Part shown: in pieces, positions 41,474 through 49,833 of the stretch
How positions within the stretch are numbered: position 1 is the first letter of the stretch
Layout: each line of letters begins with the position of its first letter
From: Solirubrobacteraceae bacterium
GTDB lineage: Bacteria; Actinomycetota; Thermoleophilia; Solirubrobacterales; Solirubrobacteraceae
Reading direction: 5' to 3'
Assembly: GCA_025449845.1 (NCBI GenBank)
Contig: JANWIP010000006.1
Coordinates: 62,001-126,000, forward strand
DNA length: 64,000 nt
Translations under genes and position numbers: made by a program
The notes under the pieces: model-generated
What the model saw: the letters and a program-made list of their open reading frames with translations, nothing else
What the model was told of the DNA's origin: nothing
Database searches by the model: none

Positions 41474-42400
41474 ATGCTGCGCGCGCTGGTGGTCTCGAAC
41501 ATGCTCCCGGACGCGAGCCATCCGGAGCGCGGGCGGTTCGTGCGCGATCAGGTGCAGGCTCTGCGCACCCTGCCGGAGCTGGAGGTGGAGCTGTACGAGT
41601 TCCCCCCAGGCGCCCCGGCCCTGCTGCAAGCGGCGCGCGCGCTGCGCAAGCGCTACAAAGGCGAGCATTTAGACGTGGTGCACGCCCACTTCGGTCTCAC
41701 CGCTTGGCCGGCGCTGGCGCTGAAAGCCAAGGTGCACGCGCTGACGGTGCATGGCACCGACATACATCACCCCCGCACACGCCAGGCCACCCGCGCGGTG
41801 CTGCCGCTGATGAACCTCGTGGCCGCGGCCTCGGCACCGCTCGCGGCGGACATCCCGGGCGCGAGGGCGCGTAAGCGCGCGATGGTGCTGCCGTGCGGCG
41901 TGGACATGGAGCGCTTCCGGCCCATCTCCCGCGCGCAGGCGCGCGCCGAGTTGGGCTTGCATCCCGACGCCCCTCAGCTGCTGTTCCCCGCCGACCCGGC
42001 CCGCGCAAGCAAGCGCTTTGATCGCGCACAGGCTCTCGCCCGCACGACCTCGCTGCTCACGCTGGGGGGCATCCCCCCCGAGCAGGTGCCTCTGTGGATC
42101 AACGCGGCCAATGCGGTGATCGTGCCCTCCGAACGCGAGGGCTTCGGCTTGGCAGTGCTTGAGGCATTGGCCTGCGATGTGCCGGTTCTGGCCACGCCGG
42201 TGGGGGTGCACCCCGAAGCCTTGCGGGGCCTGGCCGGCACCCTCTGCACCCCGTTTGACCTTGTCGCGTGGCAGGCTGCCCTGGAGCCTCTTCTGAACGC
42301 TGAGGACCCACGCGTAGCCGGCCGCCCGCACGCCGAGCCATTCTCGGCCGAACGCATGGCGCGTCGTGTGGCGGCGGCATGGGGCGCGTTGCAGAACTGA
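41474..42400 (+). CDS. GT4-family glycosyltransferase (short form)
   Basis: A 308-residue retaining GT-B glycosyltransferase. The N-terminal domain opens LRALVVSNMLPDASHPERGRFV and has the VHAHFGLTAW donor-side motif and LTVHGTDIHH. The C-terminal domain has VLPCGVDMERFRPI and the E-x7-E signature in SEREGFGLAVLEALACDVPV. It is 60-90 residues shorter than the usual 370-400, mainly because the linker after LLFPADPARASKRFDRA is compact. Acceptor and sugar are unknown; a polysaccharide or glycolipid role in the envelope is likely. Confidence 0.87.
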   Translation: MLRALVVSNMLPDASHPERGRFVRDQVQALRTLPELEVELYEFPPGAPALLQAARALRKRYKGEHLDVVHAHFGLTAWPALALKAKVHALTVHGTDIHHPRTRQATRAVLPLMNLVAAASAPLAADIPGARARKRAMVLPCGVDMERFRPISRAQARAELGLHPDAPQLLFPADPARASKRFDRAQALARTTSLLTLGGIPPEQVPLWINAANAVIVPSEREGFGLAVLEALACDVPVLATPVGVHPEALRGLAGTLCTPFDLVAWQAALEPLLNAEDPRVAGRPHAEPFSAERMARRVAAAWGALQN

Positions 42401-42410
42401 CTGGGCGAAG

Positions 42411-42453
42411 AGGGCCCGGCTCGCCGGCCATCCGGTCGGCTACGCCACCCTCT
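42411..42453. repeat. REP-like intergenic element, copy F (closest to consensus)
   Basis: GGGCCCGGCTCGCCGGCC ... GGCTACGCCACCCTC, just downstream of the glycosyltransferase stop. The ends AGGG/CCCT and the centre GCCGGCC/GGTCGGC can pair. Confidence 0.75.
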
Positions 42454-42462
42454 AAAGCCGGG

Positions 42463-42468
42463 TAGCAT
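42463..42468 (+). promoter_or_regulatory. -10 element TAGCAT (leaderless)
   Basis: TAGCAT ends 6 bases before ATG 42475, between REP-like copy F and the gene. Confidence 0.55.
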
Positions 42469-42474
42469 GATTCG

Positions 42475-43344
42475 ATGGTGGAAGAGAGCAAGTCTGCCCA
42501 GAGCGTTCCCAATGCCGCTCCGGCGCCGGCCGGACAGCAGCCCGTGCCCGGATCTCCGGCGACAGCCGTACATCAGCCGGCGCAGGGCGCTGCCGGGAGC
42601 CCACCCGCGAATGCAGAGACTCCTGCCAGCGTGGAGACCCCAGCAGGAGTGGAGACCCCGGCTCCCCCGACGGACCCAGGCTTCCTGGAGCGAGGCGGCC
42701 TGCGCCGCCGGCTGCGATTCCTGCGCAAGACACGCGAGCTGGCCTACAGGGACCTAGGTGGTCTGGTATTCGAGATGCACCGCCTGGGCCAGGAGCGCAA
42801 AGACCTGCTCGACGGCAAGCTGGCGACGCTGGCGCGGATCGACACGGAGCTGCGGGCGATCGAAGACGCGCTGCACGAGCGCCGTGGCGTGACGGTGCTG
42901 CGCGAGGCAGGCGTAACGGCGTGCCCACGCTGCGCGGCGATCCACGGCAGCGAGGATCACTTCTGCCCCAACTGCGGATTCTCGATGGGGCGGGCGGAGC
43001 GGCCGATAGCGACAAACCCCGTGGCAACGCCCGTCGCCACCCCACCGGCGCCTACCCCGGCAGCGAAGCCCCCAACAGCTGCCCCCGTATCAGCCAAGCC
43101 CTTAACAGCCACCCCTCCGGCAGCGACACCGCAGCCCAACTCATCCCCGGCAACGCCAGCGACGGCGATGCCGCGACCGCAGAACGCCCCCGAGCGGCCG
43201 CAGAACGCCCCTGTGGTGCCGATCTCCCCCACGACGCGCCCGGCACCAGCACAGGAAGTGGACGAACCGACAGAAATCGTGGAGCCGCCGACACGGATAG
43301 TGCGCCCCGGCGATCCGCCGGCTGAGGAGTCACGCCGGGCGTGA
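42475..43344 (+). CDS. Coiled-coil and zinc-ribbon protein with Pro/Ala-rich arms
   Basis: A 289-residue protein of unknown function. Residues 1-65 are a Pro/Ala/Glu low-complexity arm with repeats of ETPAxVETPA. Residues about 72-140 form a basic, then heptad-like helical region (RRRLRFLRKTRELAYRDLGGLVFEMHRLGQERKDLLDGKL). Next is a zinc ribbon, CPRC-x8-HFCPNCG. Residues 165-289 are again Pro/Ala/Thr-rich. There is no signal peptide or membrane helix. The next gene, also with a CxxC ribbon, overlaps by 4 bases, so the two are likely partners. Confidence 0.7.
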   Translation: MVEESKSAQSVPNAAPAPAGQQPVPGSPATAVHQPAQGAAGSPPANAETPASVETPAGVETPAPPTDPGFLERGGLRRRLRFLRKTRELAYRDLGGLVFEMHRLGQERKDLLDGKLATLARIDTELRAIEDALHERRGVTVLREAGVTACPRCAAIHGSEDHFCPNCGFSMGRAERPIATNPVATPVATPPAPTPAAKPPTAAPVSAKPLTATPPAATPQPNSSPATPATAMPRPQNAPERPQNAPVVPISPTTRPAPAQEVDEPTEIVEPPTRIVRPGDPPAEESRRA

Positions 43345-44042
43345 GCGTCGCGGCCGCCCCTCCGGGGCCTGGTGGACAGGCCGGCGCGACGCCGCCGCCC
43401 GCCGAGGGCTGCCCCCTGTGCGGTTCGCCGCTGCAGGGCGAGCAGGAGTGGTGCCTGCGCTGCGGAGCGGCAGCGCGTACGCGCTTGGCTTCGACGCCGA
43501 ACTGGCGCGCACCGCTGGTTCTGCTGGGTCTGATGATCGTGCTGGGCCTGGGAGTGCTCGCGGCCGCGCTGGTGTCGCTGGCAGGAGGCTCCGGGAGCAC
43601 CGCGGCGACAACCATCACGCGCACCGTGACCGCTACGAGCATCACGCCGACGACGCCAGGCGCGACAACGACGCCCCCCACGACCCCCGGGGCCACGGTC
43701 CCGACTACGCCAACGACGCCCGGCAGCACCATCCCAGGCACCGCGGTCCCCGGAGCCACGGTCCCAGGCACCACCACCCCCGGAACCACGGTCCCCGGAA
43801 CCACGGTTCCCGGCAGCTCGGGCCTGACGGGCACCACCCCCGGAGGCGTGAAGACGCCAAGGGCAACAACGACGACCCCGGGAACCGCCAACCCGGGTGG
43901 CACGGCCACTCATGGCGCGGCCACCACCCCGCACACGACAACCCAGGGCGCATCCACAGTGACAACGCCATCCGGCCAGACGATCACGACGCCTCCCGGC
44001 GTGACGATCCCCTCGATCCTGCTGCCGCACCGGAAGAAGTGA
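43341..44042 (+). CDS. Zinc-ribbon single-span membrane protein with Thr/Pro repeats
   Basis: A 233-residue protein: cytoplasmic N-terminus with a zinc ribbon (EGCPLCGSPLQ ... EWCLRCG), one transmembrane helix (about 57-80, LVLLGLMIVLGLGVLAAALV), then a long extracytoplasmic Thr/Pro/Gly tail built from PGTTVPGTT-like pentapeptide-style repeats, ending LLPHRKK. This design, a sensor-like cytosolic ribbon joined to a wall-spanning stalk, is frequent in actinobacteria. GTG 43341 overlaps the preceding stop; the stop overlaps the nadB GTG, so all three are translationally coupled. Confidence 0.7.
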   Translation: MSVAAAPPGPGGQAGATPPPAEGCPLCGSPLQGEQEWCLRCGAAARTRLASTPNWRAPLVLLGLMIVLGLGVLAAALVSLAGGSGSTAATTITRTVTATSITPTTPGATTTPPTTPGATVPTTPTTPGSTIPGTAVPGATVPGTTTPGTTVPGTTVPGSSGLTGTTPGGVKTPRATTTTPGTANPGGTATHGAATTPHTTTQGASTVTTPSGQTITTPPGVTIPSILLPHRKK

Positions 44043-45592
44043 GCAAAACCCACAGGGAGGTCGACGTGGCCGTCGTGGGAGCGGGCGCGGCGGGACTGTA
44101 TGCGGCGCTGTGCGCCGCGCGAGAGGGCGCCCAGGTGGCGCTGGTGTCGGCGGCGCCACTGGCGCAGACTGCGAGCTACTGGGCGCAGGGCGGCCTGGCG
44201 GCGGCCCTGGCATCGGACGACAGCATGGAGCTGCACCTAAAGGACACCGAACGCGCGGGACGCGGCGCGGTGCGCCGCTCGGCGGCGGAGATCCTCGTGC
44301 GAGAGGCACCGGAGTGCGTGCACGACCTGCAGGCGCTGGGAATGCGCTTCGACGCGGACCGTCAAGGCCGGCTCGCGTTGGGCCTTGAGGGGGGCCACTC
44401 GGTCAGGCGGGTGGTGCACGCGGGCGGCAGCGCGACGGGCCGGCGCCTTTTGCGGGCACTCTCGGCCCTGGTGGTGGCGGAGCCGCGCATAGCGGTGCTG
44501 GAGAACACGCGGGCGAGGGCGTTGTGGACCGAGAACCAACCCGCTTACCATGAGCAGAGCCGCCCTACGAACTCTGAGCAGAGCCGCCCCAGCCACCATG
44601 AGCAGAACCACCCCACGAACCCCGGGCGCTGCCGCGGTGTGGCTTGCGAGGACGGCCGGGTGTTGAGCGCGCGCGGCGTGGTGCTCTCCACAGGAGGCGC
44701 GGCGGCGATGTGGGCGCGCACGACGAACCCCCCGGGCTCGCAGGGCGTGGGCCTGCTGCTTGCACAGCGGGCGGGCGCGCAGCTGGCGGACCTGGAGCTG
44801 CTGCAGTTCCACCCAACGGCGGTGATCGGCGTCAGAGGCCGTGAGGGCTTCCTGGTGACCGAGGCGATCCGCGGCGAGGGCGCCACTCTGCACGACGCCG
44901 CGGGCGAACGTTTCGTAGACGAGTTGGCGCCTAGAGACGAGGTCTCGCGCGCGATCCAGGCGCGCCTTGCGCAGACGGGCGCGAGCTCGGTGGGTCTTGA
45001 CATGCGCAAGATCGACCCGGCGCTGTTCCCCAACGTGGTAGGCGCGCTGCGCGAGGCGGGCCTTGACCCGACCCGCGAGCTGGTGCCCGTGGCGCCAGCG
45101 GCGCACTACATGATGGGCGGGGTGGTGAGCGACCTACAAGGCCGCTCGACGGTCCCAGGCCTATACGCCATAGGCGAGGCATCGTGCACGGGCCTGCATG
45201 GGGCGAACCGGCTGGCATCGAACTCGCTCAGCGAGTGTTTTGTGTGGGGCCGGCGCGCGGCAAGAGCAGCCCTGGACGAACCCCTCCCCGAGCCCGCGCG
45301 AGCAGAGGAACTCGAAGCCCTACGCGCCCTCTCACCGCCACCGGTGGCGGGCGAGGCGACGCGCACGGCGCTGTGGCAGGACGCCGGCATCGAGCGCTCC
45401 CCGGAGGGCCTGGAGCGCCTCAGCAATGACGAGCACCCCCTGGCGCGCATGATCGCGCTATGCGCTCTGGAACGCGCTGAGAGCCGCGGCGCGCACCACC
45501 GCAGCGACCACCCCGAGCCCGACCCGGCACTGGAGCACCGCCACGTTACGCTCGCCGCAAGCGGCCTTGCAAGCTGGCAAACATGGGTGTGA
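44039..45592 (+). CDS. nadB: L-aspartate oxidase
   Basis: FAD enzyme that makes iminoaspartate for NAD synthesis. The 517 residues contain VVGAGAAGLYAAL (FAD), ASYWAQGGLAAAL, QFHPTAV, TEAIRGEGATLHDAAGERF (active-site Arg/Glu), AAHYMMGGVVSD and GLHGANRLASNSLSECFVWG. GTG 44039 overlaps the upstream stop; the long frame upstream is spurious. An insertion of about 27 residues (about 170-197) consists of three 8-residue units of the form xEQ(S/N)xP(T/S)x, encoded by 24-bp repeats. NadA and NadC are not in the window. Confidence 0.92.
   Translation: MSKTHREVDVAVVGAGAAGLYAALCAAREGAQVALVSAAPLAQTASYWAQGGLAAALASDDSMELHLKDTERAGRGAVRRSAAEILVREAPECVHDLQALGMRFDADRQGRLALGLEGGHSVRRVVHAGGSATGRRLLRALSALVVAEPRIAVLENTRARALWTENQPAYHEQSRPTNSEQSRPSHHEQNHPTNPGRCRGVACEDGRVLSARGVVLSTGGAAAMWARTTNPPGSQGVGLLLAQRAGAQLADLELLQFHPTAVIGVRGREGFLVTEAIRGEGATLHDAAGERFVDELAPRDEVSRAIQARLAQTGASSVGLDMRKIDPALFPNVVGALREAGLDPTRELVPVAPAAHYMMGGVVSDLQGRSTVPGLYAIGEASCTGLHGANRLASNSLSECFVWGRRAARAALDEPLPEPARAEELEALRALSPPPVAGEATRTALWQDAGIERSPEGLERLSNDEHPLARMIALCALERAESRGAHHRSDHPEPDPALEHRHVTLAASGLASWQTWV
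44546..44621. repeat. 3 x 24-bp in-frame tandem repeat inside nadB
   Basis: Three imperfect units sharing the core GAGCAGAGCCGCCC or GAGCAGAACCACCC, flanked by ACCATGAGC and ACGAAC. They encode repeated EQSRP/EQNHP motifs. Confidence 0.8.
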
Positions 45593-45793
45593 ATTAACCA
45601 AGGCTTAACGCGCGCCTTAGGTAGGCGAGGATGCTGTTCATAGGGGAGAACACCAAGTGTGGGGATAACGGTCCTTTTGCACACATGACGTGTTAGGGGA
45701 GCAGGAAGGTCTCAAAGACAAATGGAGTCCTTGAGATCGGCGGAGGTGCGTACCAAAACCTTGGTCGAAAATGAAGGAGGCGAGGGGGTCGCC
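45593..45793 (+). other. Non-coding gap ahead of the zinc-finger-like gene
   Basis: Less GC-rich than its surroundings, with no clear hairpin terminator after nadB. It holds GGGGATAACGG and TGTTAGGGG stretches that could act as a promoter, and the alternative ATG 45722. I see no RNA gene in it. Confidence 0.35.
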
Positions 45794-46204
45794 ATGTACC
45801 AGTTCAGTCGCGCCATATACAGGGACTTAGCTCCCTACATAGATGTTCCGAGAAGCAACCATGAGCACGTTTTGCACGCCTGTGAGGCGGCTATCGAGCG
45901 ACTGGCGACCGACCGCTACTACTTCGCGAAGCCGGAAAAGAGCCTGTTCTACGACATTCGCGGCTTCTTCCCGATGAACGCGCAGGAGCGCGTCTATCAG
46001 GTGGTGTACTGCTACATGGGCCTGGCCCAGCAGTACATGACGGAAAACCCGCTGGAGGGCTACGCCGCGGTGAGCGGCAAGCAGCCGATGTGCCGCGCCA
46101 CGACCCGCAAGGGCGCGGCGTGCCAGCGAGTGCCGCTGCCACACAACGGCTACTGCCCGTCCCATCAGCATCTGGCGGACACGGAGGACCGGCTGGCAGC
46201 CTAG
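45794..46204 (+). CDS. Hypothetical protein with C-terminal CxxxTxxGxxC zinc-finger-like motif
   Basis: A 136-residue protein. The first 90 residues are helical and aromatic (YQFSRAIYRDLAPYID, RYYFAKPEKSLFYDIRGFFP). The C-terminus CRATTRKGAACQRVPLPHNGYCPSHQ has the C-x8-C-x10-C-x2-H pattern of DUF5763-like small zinc modules. Candidate starts are ATG 45722 (AGGAAGG about 10 bases upstream) and ATG 45794 (GAGGGGG 5 bases upstream); I favour the latter because the conserved-looking part begins there. It is preceded by an AT-richer 200-bp gap and stands alone. Confidence 0.65.
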   Translation: MYQFSRAIYRDLAPYIDVPRSNHEHVLHACEAAIERLATDRYYFAKPEKSLFYDIRGFFPMNAQERVYQVVYCYMGLAQQYMTENPLEGYAAVSGKQPMCRATTRKGAACQRVPLPHNGYCPSHQHLADTEDRLAA

Positions 46205-46253
46205 ATACGGGCCCACAGACGCCCCGCACCGGCAAGCGCCAGGGCGGGGCGCG

Positions 46254-46259
46254 TAGGCT
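46254..46259 (+). promoter_or_regulatory. -10 element TAGGCT of the hydantoinase operon
   Basis: TAGGCT ends 6 bases before ATG 46266, so the operon mRNA is predicted to be leaderless. Confidence 0.6.
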
Positions 46260-46265
46260 CTGGGC

Positions 46266-48323
46266 ATGCTCCTGGGAGTCGACGTGGGCGGAACGTTCAC
46301 GGACGCTGTGGCGGTGACGCCGACGGGAGCGGTGCACACGGCGAAGGTGCCGAGCACACCGCAAGATCAGTCAGAGGGAGTGCTGGCGGCGATCAAGGCA
46401 GTGCTGGCCCGCGCGAACGCCCACGCCGGCGAAGTGCGGCGCCTGGCGCACGGCATGACGGTGGCGACAAATGCGCTGCTGGAGGGCAAGGTCGCGCGCA
46501 CGGCGCTGATCGCGACAGAGGGCGTGACCGACGTGATCGAGCTGGGCCGCCAGGCCAGGCCACACCTGTATCGGCTGTGCGAGCGTGGTCCGGAGCCCCT
46601 GGCACCGCCAGCGATGCGCTTCGGCGCACCGGAGCGCATGGGACCGCAGAGCGTCTGGCGAGCACTGGACCCCACCCAGGCCGACGCACTCATAGAGCGC
46701 GTGGCAGACGCCAAGCCGGAGGCAGTGGCGGTGGTGCTGCTGCACTCCTACGCGAACCCGGAGCACGAGCAGATGCTGGGAGCGCTGATCCAAGCGCGCA
46801 TGCCACAGACCCACGTCTCTCTGTCAAGCGAGCTGGTGGGCACCTTCCGGGAGTACGAGCGGGCGGCGACAACAGAGGTGGACGCGGCACTGTCGCCGTT
46901 GCTGAAGAGCTACCTGGAGCGCCTATCGGCAAAGGCCAGTGACATGGCCTTGCCAACTCCCGAGATCATGCAGTCCAGCGGCGGCCTCATGGAGGCGCAG
47001 CGCGCCAGCAGACACGCGGCGCTGACGGTGCTCTCAGGCCCGGCAGGCGGCGTCGGCGGCGCGCTACTGCTGGCGAGCAGGGCAGGCGAGCACAACGTGG
47101 TGTGCTTCGACATGGGCGGCACCTCATGCGACGTCTGCGTGATCGAGCGCGGCGAGGTGGCGGAGACGGCCGAACGCAAGGTGGCGGGCCGCCCTCTGGC
47201 ATTGCCGGCGCTTGACATCCACACGGTAGGCGCAGGCGGAGGTTCAATCGCCTGGCGCGACGCGGGCGGAGCCCTGCGCGTAGGCCCAGCCTCGGCGGGC
47301 GCCGACCCGGGACCGGCGTGCTACGGCCGCGGCGGAGAAGAGCCGACGGTCACCGACGCGAACCTGCTGCTGGGCCGCCTGCTCGAAGACGTCCCCCTGC
47401 CGGGCGGCATCGAGCTCGACCGCGAAGCGGCGCAGCGCGCGGTGGCGAAGCTGGCCCAGCGGCTGAAGCTGAGCACGGTGGCGTGTGCGGAGGGAATCGT
47501 GCGCGTGGCCGAGGCCGAGATGGCCCGCGCCCTGCGCGTGATGACAGTGCAGCGCGGCGTGGACCCCCGCGAGCTGGCGCTGATGCCCTTCGGCGGCGCG
47601 GGCCCGATGCATGCGGCGGCCTTGGCACGCGAGCTGGGCATGCGGCGGATCCTGTGCCCGCGAGCGTCGGGCGTGCTGTGTGCCTTGGGCCTGGCGGCAG
47701 CCTCTCCACGGCGCGACGCGGCGCGCACGGTGATGCTGAGCGCCAGCGCACTGAGCAATGAGGCGGTTCAGCGCGAGCGCGATGCGCTGATGGACAGGGT
47801 GGAGGCGGAGCTGGCGGGGAGTATTTTTGAGGGGGAGGGTCGCGCGCCGCGGGGCCAACTCGCGGGCGACGAGCAGAGCGCGGCGCGAACTGGCGCGCGC
47901 AGCCGCGTTGTGTATGAGATGCGCTACGCGGGTCAGTCCTTCGAGCTGGGTGTGGAAGAGCGCGGAGCCTCCCAGGCGGACGCCCTGCGCGAGGCATTCG
48001 CGCGCCAGCACGAAGAGCGCTATGGCTATCGCGACGAGGAGGCCGAGGTGGAATTGGTGACGATCAGAGCCTCGGCGTGGGGTAAGGCGCCTGAGCTTCA
48101 GCTGGCGAGCGTCGCGGAGGAGCCGCCGAGGCAGGAGACACGCACGGTGATATCCGCAGGGAGCGAGGTCCAGGCGCAATGCCTACGCGGCGAACTCCCG
48201 CAGGGGACGCGGGTGAACGGACCCGCGATCTGCGCGCTAGGCGAGGCCACGCTTTGGGTGCCGCCAGGCTGGAGCGGCGAGGTGGACGCGCAGGGCACGG
48301 CGCGACTGAAGTGGGGTGATTGA
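46266..48323 (+). CDS. hyuA: Hydantoinase/oxoprolinase subunit A (HyuA-type)
   Basis: ATP-dependent ring-opening of hydantoins, 5-oxoproline or related cyclic amides, or acetone carboxylase-like chemistry, with subunit B. The 685 residues start MLLGVDVGGTFTDAV (ASKHA ATPase phosphate loop) and include HGMTVATNALLEG, RAATTEVDAALSPLLKSYL, QSSGGLM, CFDMGGTSCDV and HTVGAGGGSIAW, GADPGPACYGRGGEEPTVTDANLLLG and MPFGGAGPMHA. An Arg/Ala/Gly stretch near 525-545 (EGRAPRGQLAGDEQSAARTG) looks inserted. It overlaps subunit B by 8 bases. The substrate cannot be told from sequence. Confidence 0.92.
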   Translation: MLLGVDVGGTFTDAVAVTPTGAVHTAKVPSTPQDQSEGVLAAIKAVLARANAHAGEVRRLAHGMTVATNALLEGKVARTALIATEGVTDVIELGRQARPHLYRLCERGPEPLAPPAMRFGAPERMGPQSVWRALDPTQADALIERVADAKPEAVAVVLLHSYANPEHEQMLGALIQARMPQTHVSLSSELVGTFREYERAATTEVDAALSPLLKSYLERLSAKASDMALPTPEIMQSSGGLMEAQRASRHAALTVLSGPAGGVGGALLLASRAGEHNVVCFDMGGTSCDVCVIERGEVAETAERKVAGRPLALPALDIHTVGAGGGSIAWRDAGGALRVGPASAGADPGPACYGRGGEEPTVTDANLLLGRLLEDVPLPGGIELDREAAQRAVAKLAQRLKLSTVACAEGIVRVAEAEMARALRVMTVQRGVDPRELALMPFGGAGPMHAAALARELGMRRILCPRASGVLCALGLAAASPRRDAARTVMLSASALSNEAVQRERDALMDRVEAELAGSIFEGEGRAPRGQLAGDEQSAARTGARSRVVYEMRYAGQSFELGVEERGASQADALREAFARQHEERYGYRDEEAEVELVTIRASAWGKAPELQLASVAEEPPRQETRTVISAGSEVQAQCLRGELPQGTRVNGPAICALGEATLWVPPGWSGEVDAQGTARLKWGD

Positions 48324-49833
48324 GGTGGTGGACCCGATCGAACTGCAGGTGATCGTGGGCGCCTTGCGGGCGGCGTGCGAGGAGATGGGCGCGGTGCTGA
48401 TCCGCTCAGCCCACTCGGCCAACATTAAGGAGCGCCGCGACGCATCAACCGCGCTGTTCGACGCAAGCGGCGGGATGACAATGCAGGCAGAGCACATACC
48501 GGTACATCTGGGAGCGATGCCGGCGGCGGTCGAGGCGGTCTTGCACGAGGACCACTCCGCAGGCCGCTCATGGATCCTGAACGACCCCTTCAAGGGCGGG
48601 ACACACCTGCCTGACATCACGGTCATAACCCCGATTCTCGCCAACACCAACACCCACCCCTCCCTTTCCCCCTCCCCCCTATTGCTGGGCTTCGCGGCAA
48701 GCCGCGCGCACCACGCCGACGTGGGCGGACGCATTCCAGGCTCGATGCCAGCCGACAGCAGGACGCTCGCGGAAGAGGGAGTCGTGATCTCGCCCCAGCC
48801 GCTGAGCGACGCGCGGATCGAGGAGATCATCTCGCGCATGCGCCAGCCGGCGGAGCGGCGGGCGGACCTGCGGGCACAGCTGGCGGCGAACCGCGTAGGC
48901 GTCAGGCGGCTGGTGGAGCTCGCGGCGCGGGTGGGAGTGGAGCGCCTGAATGAGGCAACGGACGCGGTGCTTGACTACGCCGAGCGCCGCACGCGTGCAT
49001 GTCTGGCCTCGATCGCCGACGGTATCTACGAGGCCGAGGACGTGCTGGAGGCAGCGCAGGGCGACATCCCTGTGCGGGTCAGGGCGCAGGTGCGCGGCGA
49101 GCGCCTGGTGCTTGACTTCGCCGGCAGCGCGGCCCAGCAGCAGGGCAACCTGAACTGCCCCTTGGCGGTGACGCGCTCGGCGTGCTATTTCGCGGTGAGG
49201 GTCTTGACGGACCCCGACATCCCGCCTTGTGCAGGCGCCTATCGCCCGATTGAAGTGCTGGCCCCCGCAGGTTCCCTGCTGAACGCAAGCCCCGGAGCGG
49301 CGGTCGTGGCGGGCAACGTGGAGACAAGCTCACGCGTAGCCGACGTGGTGCTGGAGGCGTTCGGCCGAGCGGTTGGTCAGGGCACGATGAACAACCTCAC
49401 GCTGGGGGATGAGCGGTTCAGCTACTACGAGACCCTCGGCGGAGGCCAGGGAGCATGCGCGGACGCCGATGGCCCCAGTGCGGTCCACGTGGCGATGAGC
49501 AACACGCTCAACACGCCGGTGGAGGCGCTGGAGCGTGCGTTCCCGCTGCGCGTCGTGGAGTACGCGGTGCGGCGCGACTCAGGCGGCAAGGGCAGGTGGC
49601 GTGGCGGAGACGGCGTGATACGCGAGCTCGAAGCGCTGCGGGAGATGGAGCTGTCGCTGATAACCGAGCGCCGCCGTCACGGGCCGCCCGGCGCGGCGGG
49701 CGGCGAGTCGGGTCAGCCGGGACGCAACCTGCTTGACGGCCGTGTATTACCAGCAAAGTTCACAGGCAAGCTCCACAAAGGCGCACGACTGCGCATTGAA
49801 ACCCCAGGTGGAGGAGGATTCGGGCATGAGTGA
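48316..49833 (+). CDS. hyuB: Hydantoinase/oxoprolinase subunit B (HyuB-type)
   Basis: A 505-residue catalytic-partner subunit of the HyuAB pair. Marks are DPIELQVIVGALRAACEEMG, SAHSANIKERRDASTALFD, NDPFKGGTHLPDIT, GFAASRAHHADVGGRIPGSM, LDFAGSAAQQQGNLNCP, the YYETLGGGQGA loop and GGKGRWRGGDGVIRELEAL. GTG 48316 overlaps hyuA; GTG 48325 is an alternative. Between TVITPI and LLGF there is an extra LANTNTHPSLSPSP segment. The stop overlaps the next gene by 8 bases. Confidence 0.92.
   Translation: MIEVVDPIELQVIVGALRAACEEMGAVLIRSAHSANIKERRDASTALFDASGGMTMQAEHIPVHLGAMPAAVEAVLHEDHSAGRSWILNDPFKGGTHLPDITVITPILANTNTHPSLSPSPLLLGFAASRAHHADVGGRIPGSMPADSRTLAEEGVVISPQPLSDARIEEIISRMRQPAERRADLRAQLAANRVGVRRLVELAARVGVERLNEATDAVLDYAERRTRACLASIADGIYEAEDVLEAAQGDIPVRVRAQVRGERLVLDFAGSAAQQQGNLNCPLAVTRSACYFAVRVLTDPDIPPCAGAYRPIEVLAPAGSLLNASPGAAVVAGNVETSSRVADVVLEAFGRAVGQGTMNNLTLGDERFSYYETLGGGQGACADADGPSAVHVAMSNTLNTPVEALERAFPLRVVEYAVRRDSGGKGRWRGGDGVIRELEALREMELSLITERRRHGPPGAAGGESGQPGRNLLDGRVLPAKFTGKLHKGARLRIETPGGGGFGHE

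Noticed and set aside
46371..48179. Long minus-strand frames opposite hyuA
   Set aside because: No domain, biased composition, and the sense gene has every expected HyuA motif.
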